A stretch of 64,000 nt of DNA from Bin87 sp965220055 (GTDB taxonomy: Bacteria; Chloroflexota; Dehalococcoidia; Lucifugimonadales; UBA3495). Where the stretch lies: NCBI GenBank assembly GCA_965220055.1, contig CBDCPE010000004.1, positions 1,488,001-1,552,000 of the forward strand, written 5' to 3'. Below the pieces are notes generated by a model. The model saw only the letters and a list, made by a program, of their open reading frames with translations, was not told the DNA's origin and made no database searches. This document shows, in pieces, positions 27,159-36,232 of this stretch; position 1 is the stretch's first letter, and each line of letters opens with the position of its first letter. The position numbers and the translations under genes are program-made.

Positions 27159-27235
27159 GGGCGGTTAGCTCAGTTGGTTAGAGTACTTGCTCGACACGCA
27201 AGAGGTCAGTGGTTCGAGTCCACTACCGCCCACCA
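27159..27235 (+). tRNA. tRNA-Val (GAC)
   Basis: Complete 77-nt cloverleaf with encoded CCA: acceptor GGGCGGT/ACCGCCC, D arm GCTC/GAGT, anticodon stem CTTGC/GCAAG, T arm AGTGG-TTCGAGT-CCACT. The anticodon loop is TCGACAC, anticodon GAC at 27193-27195. Position 33 is C (27192), where almost all tRNAs have U; TTGACAC would be normal. The gene may therefore be functional but unusual, or carry an error. Confidence 0.9.
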
Positions 27236-27390
27236 TTTAGAGAACGCTCCCGAGGGCTTGGTTCGGATGCAGGATAGCCCGGCGAGCGGATTAAAGTCCA
27301 GATATCTGCGAATTCGTTCTCTACCGCCGGCCTGGCGAGAAGCGTCTTGAGTTGCCGCGCCATCGTTGATCGACCGGTTGCAGAAATGGG

Positions 27391-27813
27391 ATGGCCCAGG
27401 CGAAAAGCCCAGTGAAGCATCGTGGGCTAGGCATCGTCCGTCGGATCCTGGCCGGGACCGGGTTCAGCCTGTCCATCTTGTTGATGTCCGCAGTGGCGTG
27501 CGCGGTTGCCACACCGCAACCTGAATACACTCAGGAGCGCAAAAACCTGCTTGAGCATTGCGGCGTTCCGGGTGAAGTGCGTTGGGCTATTGAACAGAGC
27601 ATGCGCTATCCCAGCAGTTTCCAGTGGTTCAGGACCGTCGGAGCGAGACCGTCAGAAGAATCGCTGGTTTGGGGAACCGCCAACGTGAACGGTGAATCGC
27701 AATTCTTTGCACGAGTCCGCGGGCTCAATGCCGCGGGAACGCTCATCGAGAGCCGATGGGCCGGTGTCATTGACCGGGATACCTGCACCGTTACTTCGCT
27801 CTGTGAGCTGTAG
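27391..27813 (+). CDS. secreted or lipoprotein-like hypothetical protein
   Basis: 140 residues with a basic N-terminus (RGLGIVRRILAGTG), a hydrophobic stretch FSLSILLMSAVACAVA and a possible lipobox around Cys (AVAC). The mature part has three further Cys and the segment VRWAIEQSMRYPSSFQWFR, reminiscent of small proteins described only as conserved hypothetical. It probably acts outside the membrane. No recognisable enzyme motif. It stands alone, downstream of the tRNA. Confidence 0.55.
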   Translation: MAQAKSPVKHRGLGIVRRILAGTGFSLSILLMSAVACAVATPQPEYTQERKNLLEHCGVPGEVRWAIEQSMRYPSSFQWFRTVGARPSEESLVWGTANVNGESQFFARVRGLNAAGTLIESRWAGVIDRDTCTVTSLCEL

Positions 27814-27943
27814 GCCTTCTGATCATCCGCAAGGCACAGGCGGCTAATGGGCGACGTCCATAGCCGCAGCGCACAAGGCGCAGTTGGTAGCGCTGCCGAC
27901 CCATTGGCCGTGACGGCCACAGTCCAGGCGGGATACACAGCCG

Positions 27944-27971
27944 AAAAAGCGGCATGGAAAACCCATGCCGC
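27944..27971 (-). terminator. Rho-independent terminator for the 27994-30344 operon
   Basis: On the minus strand: GCGGCATGG, loop GTTTT, CCATGCCGC, then TTTTT. It is 22 bp after the amidohydrolase stop. Confidence 0.88.
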
Positions 27972-27993
27972 CTTGATCCGGGCAAACCGGGAA

Positions 27994-28848
27994 TTACGCG
28001 GCCGGCTGCGGTGACCATTTGTAAACATTGGCGAGTGCGCCTCCCATGAGGACCTCGCGTTCCGCGTCAGACAGGCTATCGGTCACGCGGAAAGCCTCCA
28101 CGCCCTGCTCGTAGTTGAGCGAGTTGACCGCGCGGGTCCAGTCGGTGCCCCACAAGCAGCGCTCCAAACCGTAGGCATCGAATATGCGGCGCAGGGGTTC
28201 CCAGATGTCGGGATAGGGGAACGGCTGGTGTGCCAGGGTGCCGGCGCCGGATATCTTGATGACGACGTTGGCGCATTCGGCGAGGGCGAGGACGTTGGGG
28301 AGTTCGGCGAAAGGTTGGGGCGGCGGCGGCGGCGCGGAGGGTTGGGCGATGCCAAGGTGATCCACCACGAGCTGGGTGTCGGGATTGCGGCGGGCGAGTT
28401 CCAGCATCAAAGGCAACTTGCCGGCGCACATGAGGTTGACCGGCACGCCGGCGCGGCCACCGGCGGCGATGATGCGGTTGACGCCGGGGTGGTCCGGTTC
28501 GAAGTCCGCATTTCCCAGCATGATGCGGGCGCCGACCACCCCCGGCCGGCCAGTCCACTCGGACATCTCCTCTTCAATGGAGTCGGACTCGGGATCGAAG
28601 GGGCGGATCAGGCCAAAACGGTTGGGATGCTTGTCGTAGACTTCCAAGGCGTAGCTGGCGTCATAGCGGTACATTGAGAAGGGGGAGATCAGGATCGCGC
28701 CGTCGACGCCGACGGCATCCATGGCGACGACCATATCGTCGCCGGTGACCTCATCGGGGCCTTGCAGATACCCGGCCCAAGGGCGTTCGGGACGGTTGCG
28801 CTCGTAGCAGTGTACCTGGCAGTCGATGGTCAGTTTCTGGTCGGCCAT
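27994..28848 (-). CDS. amidohydrolase-2 family metal-dependent hydrolase
   Basis: 284 residues from MADQKLTIDCQVHCYERNRP, chosen because of the leader aaggaggaccacg. The usual DxHxH metal motif appears as IDCQVHCYE, with one expected His replaced. Later motifs are VVDHLGIAQPSAPPP (metal His), NVVIKISGAGTLAHQPFP, and LWGTDWTRAVNSLNYEQ (metal Asp). It is a TIM-barrel hydrolase or decarboxylase-like protein; substrate unknown. It is last in an operon with a VOC protein and a beta-hydroxyacid dehydrogenase, followed by a clear terminator. Confidence 0.88.
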   Translation of the reverse strand: MADQKLTIDCQVHCYERNRPERPWAGYLQGPDEVTGDDMVVAMDAVGVDGAILISPFSMYRYDASYALEVYDKHPNRFGLIRPFDPESDSIEEEMSEWTGRPGVVGARIMLGNADFEPDHPGVNRIIAAGGRAGVPVNLMCAGKLPLMLELARRNPDTQLVVDHLGIAQPSAPPPPPQPFAELPNVLALAECANVVIKISGAGTLAHQPFPYPDIWEPLRRIFDAYGLERCLWGTDWTRAVNSLNYEQGVEAFRVTDSLSDAEREVLMGGALANVYKWSPQPAA

Positions 28849-28901
28849 CGTGGTCCTCCTTGCAAATCGAGGGTTTGGACGCGGAACAAATGCGTCCGTG
28901 G

Positions 28902-29327
28902 TCAGTGGGACTGGGTCTCGTAGTTGAGCATCCAGTTGATGCCGAACTTGTCGGTGCACATACCGAAGTAGGCTCCCCAGAACATTTCCTGAGGTGCCAT
29001 GGCCACGTGGCCGCCCTCAGAGAGCGCCGCAATCAGGCGGTCGGTTTCCGCACGAGTGTCAGTTCCGACGCTGATGGAGAAATTGTTGCCGGCGACGGGG
29101 GGCGGACCGAACGCGGTGCACGTGTCGCTGCCCATTAGCATGCCTTCGCCGACGGGCAAGGACACGTGCATTATGCGGCTCTTCTCGTTTTCGGGTACCA
29201 ACGGCATGTCCGCCGGGCCATCGCCGAAGGTCGCCAAGAGGGCAAATTCACCGCCGAAGACCGAACGGTAGAACTCGAATGCCTGGCGACAGTTGTCATC
29301 GAAATGGAGATAGGCATTGAGGTACAT
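28902..29327 (-). CDS. VOC (glyoxalase/PhnB-like) family protein
   Basis: 141 residues: MYLNAYLHFDDNCRQAFEFY, RSVFGGEFALLATFGDGPAD, HVSLPVGEGMLMGSDT, and the C-terminal AYFGMCTDKFGINWMLNYE, all typical of the PhnB/DUF899-like branch of the vicinal oxygen chelate fold. Members are small dimeric metal proteins of mostly unknown reaction. It is second gene of the operon, 53 bp upstream of the amidohydrolase start. Confidence 0.9.
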   Translation of the reverse strand: MYLNAYLHFDDNCRQAFEFYRSVFGGEFALLATFGDGPADMPLVPENEKSRIMHVSLPVGEGMLMGSDTCTAFGPPPVAGNNFSISVGTDTRAETDRLIAALSEGGHVAMAPQEMFWGAYFGMCTDKFGINWMLNYETQSH

Positions 29328-29390
29328 TGGTTGCTCCGCGTAGCGTGGGCAGAGGGTTGTGCATCGTTGATCGGACAGGGTCAGGCGCGA

Positions 29391-30344
29391 TTACTCGTCA
29401 TCCGGGTGGGTCGTAATGAAGCGACCGCCGCGAACCGGGTCTACATGAGGAGCCCGGACTTCCACGCCGGCCTGTTCCTCCTGCAACCGTACGGTAATGC
29501 TGCTGTCCGATTCTGCCCAGCCGCGGTTCATGGCCTGCATGGCGATCTGCTCGGCCAGGGTGGACATGAGCATGGGGACGTCGTACTCGCGGGCCAACTC
29601 GGTGGCCAGCGATATGTCCTTGTAGGCCAGGTTCAACGCAAAACTGGCAGGCTCAAACTCGCCTCGGAACATCGTGCGCACCAACCCCTCGTGGAGGACG
29701 CGCATGCGACCGAGGGAACCGCGGCGAATGCACTCCCAGAGGGCTTCCGGCTCGACGCCGGCCTTGACGCCCAGGGTTAGCCCCTCCGCAATGGCTTGCC
29801 GCACGCTGTGGCCGATCATGTTGTGCACCAGCTTCGCCACGCTCCCCGCGCCGATCTCCCCGGCGTAGAACACCTTGTCGCCAAAGGAGTCCAGGATCGG
29901 CTTCACCCGGTCAAACACCTCCCGATCTCCACCTACCATCACCGCCAGGTTCCCCGACGCCGCTCCCGTCTTGCCTCCGCTCACCGGCGCATCCAGCACG
30001 TGGCAGCCTTTGGCCCGGAACTTGGGCTCGATCTCCCGGATCAGCGTGGGACGGCTCGACGAAAGGTCGATGTACACGCTACCCGGCTTGATGCCCTCCA
30101 GGACGCCCTCGGCTCCCGTCGACACCGCCTCCACCTCGTAGGGACCCGGCAGCGAGGTAAAGGTAACGTCGCTGGCGGCCGCGACCTCCTCGGGAGTGTT
30201 GGCCAGTCGGGCCCCGCCGTCCAGCAAGGGAAGCGCCGCCTCTTCGCGAAGGTCATATACGATCATTGAGTAGCCGGCCCGCTGGATGTTGGCGGACATG
30301 CCGCCACCCATATTGCCCAAGCCGATAAATCCGACAGTTTCCAT
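29391..30344 (-). CDS. 3-hydroxyisobutyrate dehydrogenase-like NAD(P)-dependent oxidoreductase
   Basis: 317 residues starting METVGFIGLGNMGGGMSANI, with the Rossmann GxGxxG. The beta-hydroxyacid dehydrogenase signature continues: TSLPGPYEVEAVSTGAEGVL, DAPVSGGKTGAASGNLAVMV, and the catalytic Lys helix GAGSVAKLVHNMIGHSVRQA. The C-terminus has LAYKDISLATELAREYDVPM. It oxidises a 3-hydroxyacid or reduces a semialdehyde; exact substrate unknown. It leads the operon with the VOC and amidohydrolase genes, which suggests a small catabolic pathway. Confidence 0.9.
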   Translation of the reverse strand: METVGFIGLGNMGGGMSANIQRAGYSMIVYDLREEAALPLLDGGARLANTPEEVAAASDVTFTSLPGPYEVEAVSTGAEGVLEGIKPGSVYIDLSSSRPTLIREIEPKFRAKGCHVLDAPVSGGKTGAASGNLAVMVGGDREVFDRVKPILDSFGDKVFYAGEIGAGSVAKLVHNMIGHSVRQAIAEGLTLGVKAGVEPEALWECIRRGSLGRMRVLHEGLVRTMFRGEFEPASFALNLAYKDISLATELAREYDVPMLMSTLAEQIAMQAMNRGWAESDSSITVRLQEEQAGVEVRAPHVDPVRGGRFITTHPDDE

Positions 30345-30516
30345 GGCGTTCTTGCGCTCCATTAATCAAGATAACACCCGAAGTATAGCGCACCAGCAGG
30401 ACACTATCCCCTGGTCGGATCGAGGCCAATCGGCAGAACGGACGAACATGTATGTTGCCGGGCCCGGATGCCTGCGTTACACTCTATCTAGTTATGGTGA
30501 CTGAACCGACCACAAA

Positions 30517-31779
30517 ATGCTGACAACTACAAACGTTCACGCAACCGGTGGCGATGGCAACGGCGATGCCGTTGATGGTCACCGGTTCATTTTGGACTCC
30601 ATAGCCCGCATTGCAGACGACTCTGGGTTCAAGGCTTACCTCGTTGGAGGCCCGGTTCGGGACCGTCTGCTGGGCGCCCCGATAACTGACCTGGATATCA
30701 CGGTGGTCGGCGACGCGACGGCGGTGGCTGCGAGGTTGGCGGCAGATATCAACGGGCGTCTGACGGTGCACCAACGGTTCGGTACTGCCACCGTAGCCGC
30801 AGGGTCTGTGACTATTGACCTGGTAACGGCGCGGCGGGAAACTTACCGTTGGCCGGGAGCCCTCCCTGACGTGGAACCGGGTGACATACAAGCCGACCTG
30901 GCGCGACGGGACTTCACGATCAATGCAATGGCGATGGCCCTGCCTGGGCTCGCCGAAGAGTTGGTGGACCCGCATGGCGGGCAATCTGACCTGGACGCGG
31001 GCCTGATTCGCGTGCTTCACCCCGAAAGTTTCCGCGACGATCCGACGAGGATCCTGCGGGCCCTGCGATACGCCGCGCGGTTTGGATTCGCGATTGACGC
31101 AGAGACCGCACGGATCATGTCAGAGGCGCTTGCCGACCGAGCTTTGGCGACTCTGACGGGAGATCGGTTGAGACACGAACTGGAGCGCACATTGCAGGAG
31201 TCCGAACCGCTAGCCGCATTGCGGTTGGCCCAAGATTGCGGAGCCCTGCAGGCTATCCATCCGGCCCTGACCGCGAGTCATCTGGCGGAAGCTGGCGGTG
31301 AACGGGCTGCACCGTTGACCTGGCTGGCGGCGTTGGTCTGGCCGCTCAGCGCAAATGAGGGCGCTGCCCTAAGCTCACGGCTCAACACGCCGTCGGATTG
31401 GACCAGGGTGATCACGGATACGGCCACGATACGCGGGATGGCGCCTGCACTTGGCGCAGCGGGCTGGGATGCGTTGAAACCTTCGGATGTTTGCGCGCTC
31501 CTGGATGGCTTGGCTCCGGACGCTTTGCGAGGGGCGACCATGATGGCGGGGAGGGAGGCCGCGGATCGGATCGCGCGTTATCTAAGCGAGTGGTGGTCCG
31601 TGGCTCCCCGGCTCAGGGGAAACGACCTGTTGGCGCTGGAGGTACCGGCCGGACCGACGGTGGGAGAGGCACTGCGCGAGCTGCGCAAAGCGCGTTTGGA
31701 CGGAGTGACGCATTCCGTTCAGGATGAGGAAAACCTGGCCCGACGATGGGCTGACGTATCGAATAAAGTCGCATGTTAA
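30517..31779 (+). CDS. cca: CCA-adding enzyme / poly(A) polymerase family tRNA nucleotidyltransferase
   Basis: 420 residues. Class II nucleotidyltransferase head: YLVGGPVRDRLLGAPITDLD with catalytic DLDITVVGD, ARRETYRWPGALPDVEPGDI, and the nucleotide-selecting RRDFTINAMAMALP. The neck follows: DDPTRILRALRYAARFGF and DRLRHELERTLQES. The enzyme adds or repairs the 3' CCA end of tRNAs in the cytoplasm. The family also contains poly(A) and separate A- or CC-adding enzymes, which cannot be told apart here. The tRNA in this window encodes its CCA, so a repair role is likely. Confidence 0.88.
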   Translation: MLTTTNVHATGGDGNGDAVDGHRFILDSIARIADDSGFKAYLVGGPVRDRLLGAPITDLDITVVGDATAVAARLAADINGRLTVHQRFGTATVAAGSVTIDLVTARRETYRWPGALPDVEPGDIQADLARRDFTINAMAMALPGLAEELVDPHGGQSDLDAGLIRVLHPESFRDDPTRILRALRYAARFGFAIDAETARIMSEALADRALATLTGDRLRHELERTLQESEPLAALRLAQDCGALQAIHPALTASHLAEAGGERAAPLTWLAALVWPLSANEGAALSSRLNTPSDWTRVITDTATIRGMAPALGAAGWDALKPSDVCALLDGLAPDALRGATMMAGREAADRIARYLSEWWSVAPRLRGNDLLALEVPAGPTVGEALRELRKARLDGVTHSVQDEENLARRWADVSNKVAC

Positions 31780-31814
31780 CGTCCGCGCATTGCGGATTGC
31801 AGGGAGGTAGTGCA

Positions 31815-32045
31815 GTGGCAACCATATTCCAGGTATCAGGCCCGGTGTTCTGCGTGGTCTGTAACGACGAACTCAACGGGCCGCACAGGTCGACCTGCCA
31901 GATGTGCGGCGGCCCATTCCATCAGCCGTGGTCGCCGGACAGCGACGTTCCCCGATGCGGGAAGGCCGCGAGCCATGACGAAACCCTGGCCGTCGTGTTC
32001 TTGTGCAAGGACTGCTACAACAACCGGCGCCCACCGTCACAGTGA
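31815..32045 (+). CDS. small zinc-ribbon-like protein
   Basis: 76 residues from GTG 31815, chosen for the ribosome binding site ggaggtagtgca; the frame is open further upstream, overlapping cca. CVVC, CQMC and a final CKDC pair are Zn-binding candidates, with His (FHQPW) between. It contains HRSTCQMCGGPFHQPW, resembling treble-clef or ribbon zinc proteins. Function unknown. It sits 25 bp upstream of the zinc-binding dehydrogenase and probably forms one transcript with it. Confidence 0.6.
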   Translation: MATIFQVSGPVFCVVCNDELNGPHRSTCQMCGGPFHQPWSPDSDVPRCGKAASHDETLAVVFLCKDCYNNRRPPSQ

Positions 32046-32070
32046 CGGTTTCAAGGAGGCAAACCCAGCA

Positions 32071-33108
32071 ATGAAAGCCGTTTACATCGAAGCACACGGA
32101 GACGTCGAGGTGCTGCAGTACGGGGATCGACCCGACCCCTCGCCAGGTGCATCAGACGTTGTGGTCCGGGTTGGCGCCAGCGCGCTAAACCGGCTGGACA
32201 TCTTCACCAGGGAAGGTCAGCGGGGGCTGGAGCGGGAATTTCCGCCGCCGCTGATCCTGGGCGGCGATACCGCCGGCGAAGTCGTGGCCGTTGGCGAGGG
32301 TGTGAGCACCCTGAACGTGGGCGACCGCGTCGTGGTAAACCCGAGGCTGTCCTGTGGCGTCTGCCAATGGTGTGGTTCGGGTCGGGACGACCTGTGCCGA
32401 CGCAGCCGGTTTTTGGGGACGGCAATGGACGGCAGTTACGCCGAACTAGTTGTAGTGCCGGAGGTCAACGCGTACAAGTTGGATGGCAACGTGTCCTTCG
32501 CGGACGCCGCAGCGGTTCCCACGACGTACCTGCCTGTCTGGAACATGGCGGTGCGCCGAGCGGCACTGCAGCCGTGGGAAACGGCGCTAGTGTTCTCGGC
32601 GTCGGCCGGCGTGGGAGCGGCAGCGATCCAAGTGTTCAAAAACGTGGTCGGAGCGACGGTGATCGCAACCACCAGCACACCGGAGAAGGCAGAACTGGCC
32701 CGGAGCCTGGGCGCGGACCACGTGATCAATTACAACGAAGAAGACATCGCGCAACGGGTCCGGGAAATTACCGGAGGGGCCGGAGTGGACCTGCTGGTGG
32801 ACCATGTGGGCGCGGACGTTTGGGCTCATGGGTTCCGGTCATTGCGGCCTGGCGGCAGGTACTGCATCTGCGGGGCGACCAGCGGACTGCGGGCGGAGCT
32901 GCACCTGGGCCTATTGTTCAGCCGGCAGATCGAGATCTACGGCGGTTACATGGGTTCCCGCGAGGACATGCGGCAGATCGTGGCCAGCCTCAACCGAGGG
33001 GTGATCAAGCCGGCGATCCACCGGACATACCCGCTGGCGAACGCCGCCGAAGCGCACAACGACATGGAAGCGACGAACTTCTTCGGGAAGCTGCTTCTGG
33101 AGCCTTAA
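32071..33108 (+). CDS. zinc-binding alcohol dehydrogenase family protein (MDR)
   Basis: 345 residues from ATG 32071 (leader aaggaggcaaacccagca). MDR pattern: MKAVYIEAHGDVEVLQYGDR, catalytic-site region SALNRLDIFTREGQRG, GGDTAGEVVAVGEGVSTLNV, and structural zinc cysteines CGVCQWCGSGRDDLC. The Rossmann part has VFSASAGVGAAAIQVFKNVV and LGADHVINYNEEDI. The first metal position is Asn-Arg-Leu-Asp rather than Cys, so it may be a quinone- or enoyl-reductase-like member without catalytic zinc. A bidirectional terminator follows. Confidence 0.9.
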   Translation: MKAVYIEAHGDVEVLQYGDRPDPSPGASDVVVRVGASALNRLDIFTREGQRGLEREFPPPLILGGDTAGEVVAVGEGVSTLNVGDRVVVNPRLSCGVCQWCGSGRDDLCRRSRFLGTAMDGSYAELVVVPEVNAYKLDGNVSFADAAAVPTTYLPVWNMAVRRAALQPWETALVFSASAGVGAAAIQVFKNVVGATVIATTSTPEKAELARSLGADHVINYNEEDIAQRVREITGGAGVDLLVDHVGADVWAHGFRSLRPGGRYCICGATSGLRAELHLGLLFSRQIEIYGGYMGSREDMRQIVASLNRGVIKPAIHRTYPLANAAEAHNDMEATNFFGKLLLEP

Positions 33109-33136
33109 TCGATCCGGTATAGAATCGTAATGATTG

Positions 33137-33158
33137 CGGGCGGCACGTGTGCCGCCCG
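33137..33158. terminator. hairpin terminator between convergent genes
   Basis: CGGGCGGCA, loop CGTG, TGCCGCCCG, followed by TTTCATT on the plus strand. It separates the dehydrogenase from the convergent proS. Confidence 0.8.
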
Positions 33159-33200
33159 TTTCATTGGCCCCAGCCGGGCTGTTCGAGCAACCGGAAATGA

Positions 33201-34904
33201 TTACGCGCGGCCGAGTGTCGCGCGGACGGCATCGATCACATCGTCGAGAGCGACCATCTCGGCGTCTTCGGCGGTACGGCCGCGCATCTCCACGGCCGAC
33301 TGGCGCAGGTTGCGTGGGCTCACCACCAGGCGGAGCGGCAAGCCGATGAGGTCGGCGTCGTTGAACTTAACGCCGGCAGCCGCGTCGGTGCGGTCATCGA
33401 AGAGGACCTCGATCCCGGCGGCCCACAGGCGGTCGTACAGATCGGTTGCGGATTCGGCAACGGCTTCATCGGACATATTCAGCGCGACGAGATGGACGGC
33501 ATAGGGTGCTATCGGGACCGGGAAAACAATGCCGCGCTCGTCGTGGTTCTGCTCTATGGCCGCCGCCAAGATCCGGGTGACGCCGATGCCGTAGCAACCC
33601 ATGGTGATGGGTTGTTGCTGGCCGTCGGGGTCCAGATAAAAAGCTCCCAGCGCTTCGCTGAAAAAGGTGCCCAGCTTGAAAATGTGGCCTACCTCAACGC
33701 CGCGGGTGAACTCAAGTTGCGAGCCGCAGTTTGCGCACCTGTGCCCAGATTCGGCGAGGGCAATGTCGGTCACCAAATCGGCGCCAAAATCGCGGGGATA
33801 GTTGGCGTTGCGATAGTGGGTGTCGTTCCTGTTGGCGCCAACGACGAAGTTGCCGCCGTTGGAGATCGAGGGGTCGGCGATGCGGCGAACGTTGGTGACA
33901 CCAATGGCGGAGGCAGAGCCGGCGACCAGGCCGGCCGAGGCGATCTCCTCGTCTTCGGCGAGGCGCAGTTCGTTGCAGTGGAGGGCGTTCTTCAGCTTGA
34001 CCTCATTGACCTCGAGGTCACCGCGAATGGTGACGAACACGACCTCACCGTCGGCCGCGTAGAACACCGCCTTGAGGGTCTGCGCTTCGTCAACGCCGAG
34101 GAACTCGCACAGGGATGCGATGGTCTTCATACCGGGGGTGCTGACTTCTTCCAGGGAAAGCGGCTCGGGCACCGGTTGATCGGGATAGACGCCGGCGGCC
34201 TTTTCGGCGTTGGCCGCGTATCCGCAGGACGGGCAGGTGATGACCGTGTCCTCGCCGGTGTCGGTGGGGAGGAGGAACTCGTGGGAGTCCTTGCCGCCGA
34301 TGGCCCCACTGTCGGCCTCCGCCATTACCACGGGGATGCTGCAGCGGCGGAACACGTTGCGGTAAGCCTGCGCCATGGCCTGGTAGGACGCGTCGAGGCC
34401 CGTATCATCAGCGTCGAAGGAGTAGGCGTCTTTCATGGTAAATTCGCGGACGCGCACCAGGCCGGCGCGGGGGCGCGGTTCGTCCCGGAACTTGGTCTGC
34501 ATTTGGTAGAGGATCACCGGCAGGTCGCGGTAGCTCTGCACGTTTCCCTTGACGATGTTGGTGACGACCTCCTCGTGGGTAGGCGCCAACGCCAGCGGTC
34601 GACCACGGCGGTCCTCCAGGGAGAACATGTTGTCGCCGAAAGCGGCGGCGCGACCCGTCCGCTCCCACAGTTCCATGGGCTGCAGCGCGGGCATACGCAG
34701 CTCCTGGCTACCGGCGGCGTCCATTTCCTCGCGGACGATCTGTTCGATCTTCTGGAGGGAACGCCAAGCCAGGGGGAGGTAGGCGTAGACGCCGGTGGCC
34801 ACCTGCTGGATGAGACCGGCCCGCAGCATCAGGCGATGACTGGCGGTCTCGGCCTCGGGTGGGTCGTCGCGGAGGGTACGGGTTACCAATCGGGAGATGC
34901 GCAT
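33201..34904 (-). CDS. proS: prolyl-tRNA synthetase
   Basis: 567 residues, bacterial-type ProS with the insertion editing domain. Start MRISRLVTRTLRDDPPEAET; class II motif regions RAGLIQQVATGVYAYLPLAW, LALAPTHEEVVTNIVKG and RDEPRPRAGLVRVREFTMKD. The INS editing domain lies around residues 240-380 (VNEVKLKNALHCNELRLAED). Motif 3 region MGCYGIGVTRILAAAIEQNH is followed by the anticodon-binding domain. It charges tRNA-Pro. It is last of an ispG, acyl-CoA-dehydrogenase-like, proS run with spacings of about 45-50 bp. Confidence 0.97.
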   Translation of the reverse strand: MRISRLVTRTLRDDPPEAETASHRLMLRAGLIQQVATGVYAYLPLAWRSLQKIEQIVREEMDAAGSQELRMPALQPMELWERTGRAAAFGDNMFSLEDRRGRPLALAPTHEEVVTNIVKGNVQSYRDLPVILYQMQTKFRDEPRPRAGLVRVREFTMKDAYSFDADDTGLDASYQAMAQAYRNVFRRCSIPVVMAEADSGAIGGKDSHEFLLPTDTGEDTVITCPSCGYAANAEKAAGVYPDQPVPEPLSLEEVSTPGMKTIASLCEFLGVDEAQTLKAVFYAADGEVVFVTIRGDLEVNEVKLKNALHCNELRLAEDEEIASAGLVAGSASAIGVTNVRRIADPSISNGGNFVVGANRNDTHYRNANYPRDFGADLVTDIALAESGHRCANCGSQLEFTRGVEVGHIFKLGTFFSEALGAFYLDPDGQQQPITMGCYGIGVTRILAAAIEQNHDERGIVFPVPIAPYAVHLVALNMSDEAVAESATDLYDRLWAAGIEVLFDDRTDAAAGVKFNDADLIGLPLRLVVSPRNLRQSAVEMRGRTAEDAEMVALDDVIDAVRATLGRA

Positions 34905-34953
34905 AACTCACACGGGCGGGCGGGTTGGATAGGAACGAGAAAGTGGTTGATGA

Positions 34954-36189
34954 TTAACCCATTGGATTGACGTCTGGGAGGCCGAGGCGGAACTGGCCGA
35001 GGTTGTCGTAGGCGCTGGTGTTGACCATGAAGTGCTGGGCAGCGGCGTTGATGTCGCGCATGCAGCGCTGGAGGACGCGGTCGTTGTAGATGGCGTCGCC
35101 GCCACCATAGCGGAAGGCGGTGGCAACCACCTGACAGGCCACGTCGGTGGCGTATGCGCAGGCGCCACGGAGGCGTAACTGGCGTTCGAGGTCGGGGCGT
35201 TGTCCGCGAAGGCAGTATTCCCAAGCGTCCTCGATCGCCTCGCGACACAGGGCGCGGGCGGCACGGAGTTGCTGGTCGCATTTGCCCAAATCGTGGTGCA
35301 AAGCGCCCCGTTGGGCGATGGGCGAGGTGAGGTAACCGCGTCGGTAAGAACTGGCCTGGAGGGAGATTTCATCCAGGGCGCGGCGGGCGACGCCGATCGC
35401 GAATGCTGCGTGGTCTGGAGTTACGAAGCCCGGTCGACCCAGCCAGAACTGCGGCCCACCGTTTCGGGGATCGGTGGTCAGAAGGTCGAAGGCCATCCCC
35501 TCGGACAGAAAATAGTCATCAAGCACAAAATCGCGGCTACCGGTGCCCTTCAGTCCCATAACTTTCCAGTTGTCCAGAAATCGCACGTCGGCAATGGGGG
35601 CGGCCATAACCATGTGCTCGGGTCCGGGCTCGCCTTCGTGCAGGATCCGGAAACCGGCCAGCACCCACGATGAATGGGCGGACCCGCTGGCGAAGGGCCA
35701 CCGGCCGCTGACGCGCCAGCCCCCGTCAACCAGCGTGGCCATGCCGCGCGGTATCAGCGCGCCGGAGGCAATGGGCATGCTGCCGGAGAAAACGCGCCGC
35801 GCTCCGGCCTCGGGAAGGAACGCGCCAAGCAATGCTGCACTAGTGCTGTTGATAAAGGCGCACCAGCCGGCAGAAGGGTTGATATACGAGAGTTCGTCGC
35901 AGAGTTCAAGGTACAGAAGGGGGTCAACTTCTGGGCCGCCCAACTCCCGAGGCACTTTGAGCGACAGGTATCCCTCGCGATACAACGCGACAACCGACGA
36001 CCATGCCAGTGTCTCGGCGGCGTCGTTTGCCTCGGCGTCGGCCTCCAGGATGGGCCGGATGCGTGCGATGGCATCCAGCAGGTGGCGGCGCAGGGGTTCC
36101 CTGTCAGTGGGCAATTCGGGGATGCTCAGGCTTTCGAGAGCGGTTACGTCGAACGGGGAGATCGCTTCACCGTCGGTGGTGGTGGTCAT
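34954..36189 (-). CDS. acyl-CoA dehydrogenase-fold flavoprotein (possible monooxygenase)
   Basis: 411 residues. N-terminal helical domain RPILEADAEANDAAETLAWS and YLSLKVPRELGGPEVDPLLY; the middle beta domain has GGWRVSGRWPFASGSAHSSW and the FAD-contact GLKGTGSRDFVLDDYFL. The C-terminal helical domain has GVARRALDEISLQASSYRRG and VATAFRYGGGDAIYNDRVLQ. The GGGDAIY...LQRCMRDINAA ending resembles HsaA/DszC-like two-component monooxygenases rather than true acyl-CoA dehydrogenases, as the catalytic Glu of the latter is not obvious. It lies between ispG and proS on the same strand; substrate unknown. Confidence 0.82.
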   Translation of the reverse strand: MTTTTDGEAISPFDVTALESLSIPELPTDREPLRRHLLDAIARIRPILEADAEANDAAETLAWSSVVALYREGYLSLKVPRELGGPEVDPLLYLELCDELSYINPSAGWCAFINSTSAALLGAFLPEAGARRVFSGSMPIASGALIPRGMATLVDGGWRVSGRWPFASGSAHSSWVLAGFRILHEGEPGPEHMVMAAPIADVRFLDNWKVMGLKGTGSRDFVLDDYFLSEGMAFDLLTTDPRNGGPQFWLGRPGFVTPDHAAFAIGVARRALDEISLQASSYRRGYLTSPIAQRGALHHDLGKCDQQLRAARALCREAIEDAWEYCLRGQRPDLERQLRLRGACAYATDVACQVVATAFRYGGGDAIYNDRVLQRCMRDINAAAQHFMVNTSAYDNLGQFRLGLPDVNPMG

Positions 36190-36232
36190 GCAGCGACCTC
36201 GTTACATCCAATAGAGCGGATTTCACGGTAGG

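Noticed and set aside
33492..34970. A 492-codon open frame antisense to proS
   Set aside because: It is the mirror of a long, high-GC conserved gene; the composition is Gly/Val/Ala-rich with no motif. Many similar antisense frames lie over other genes here.
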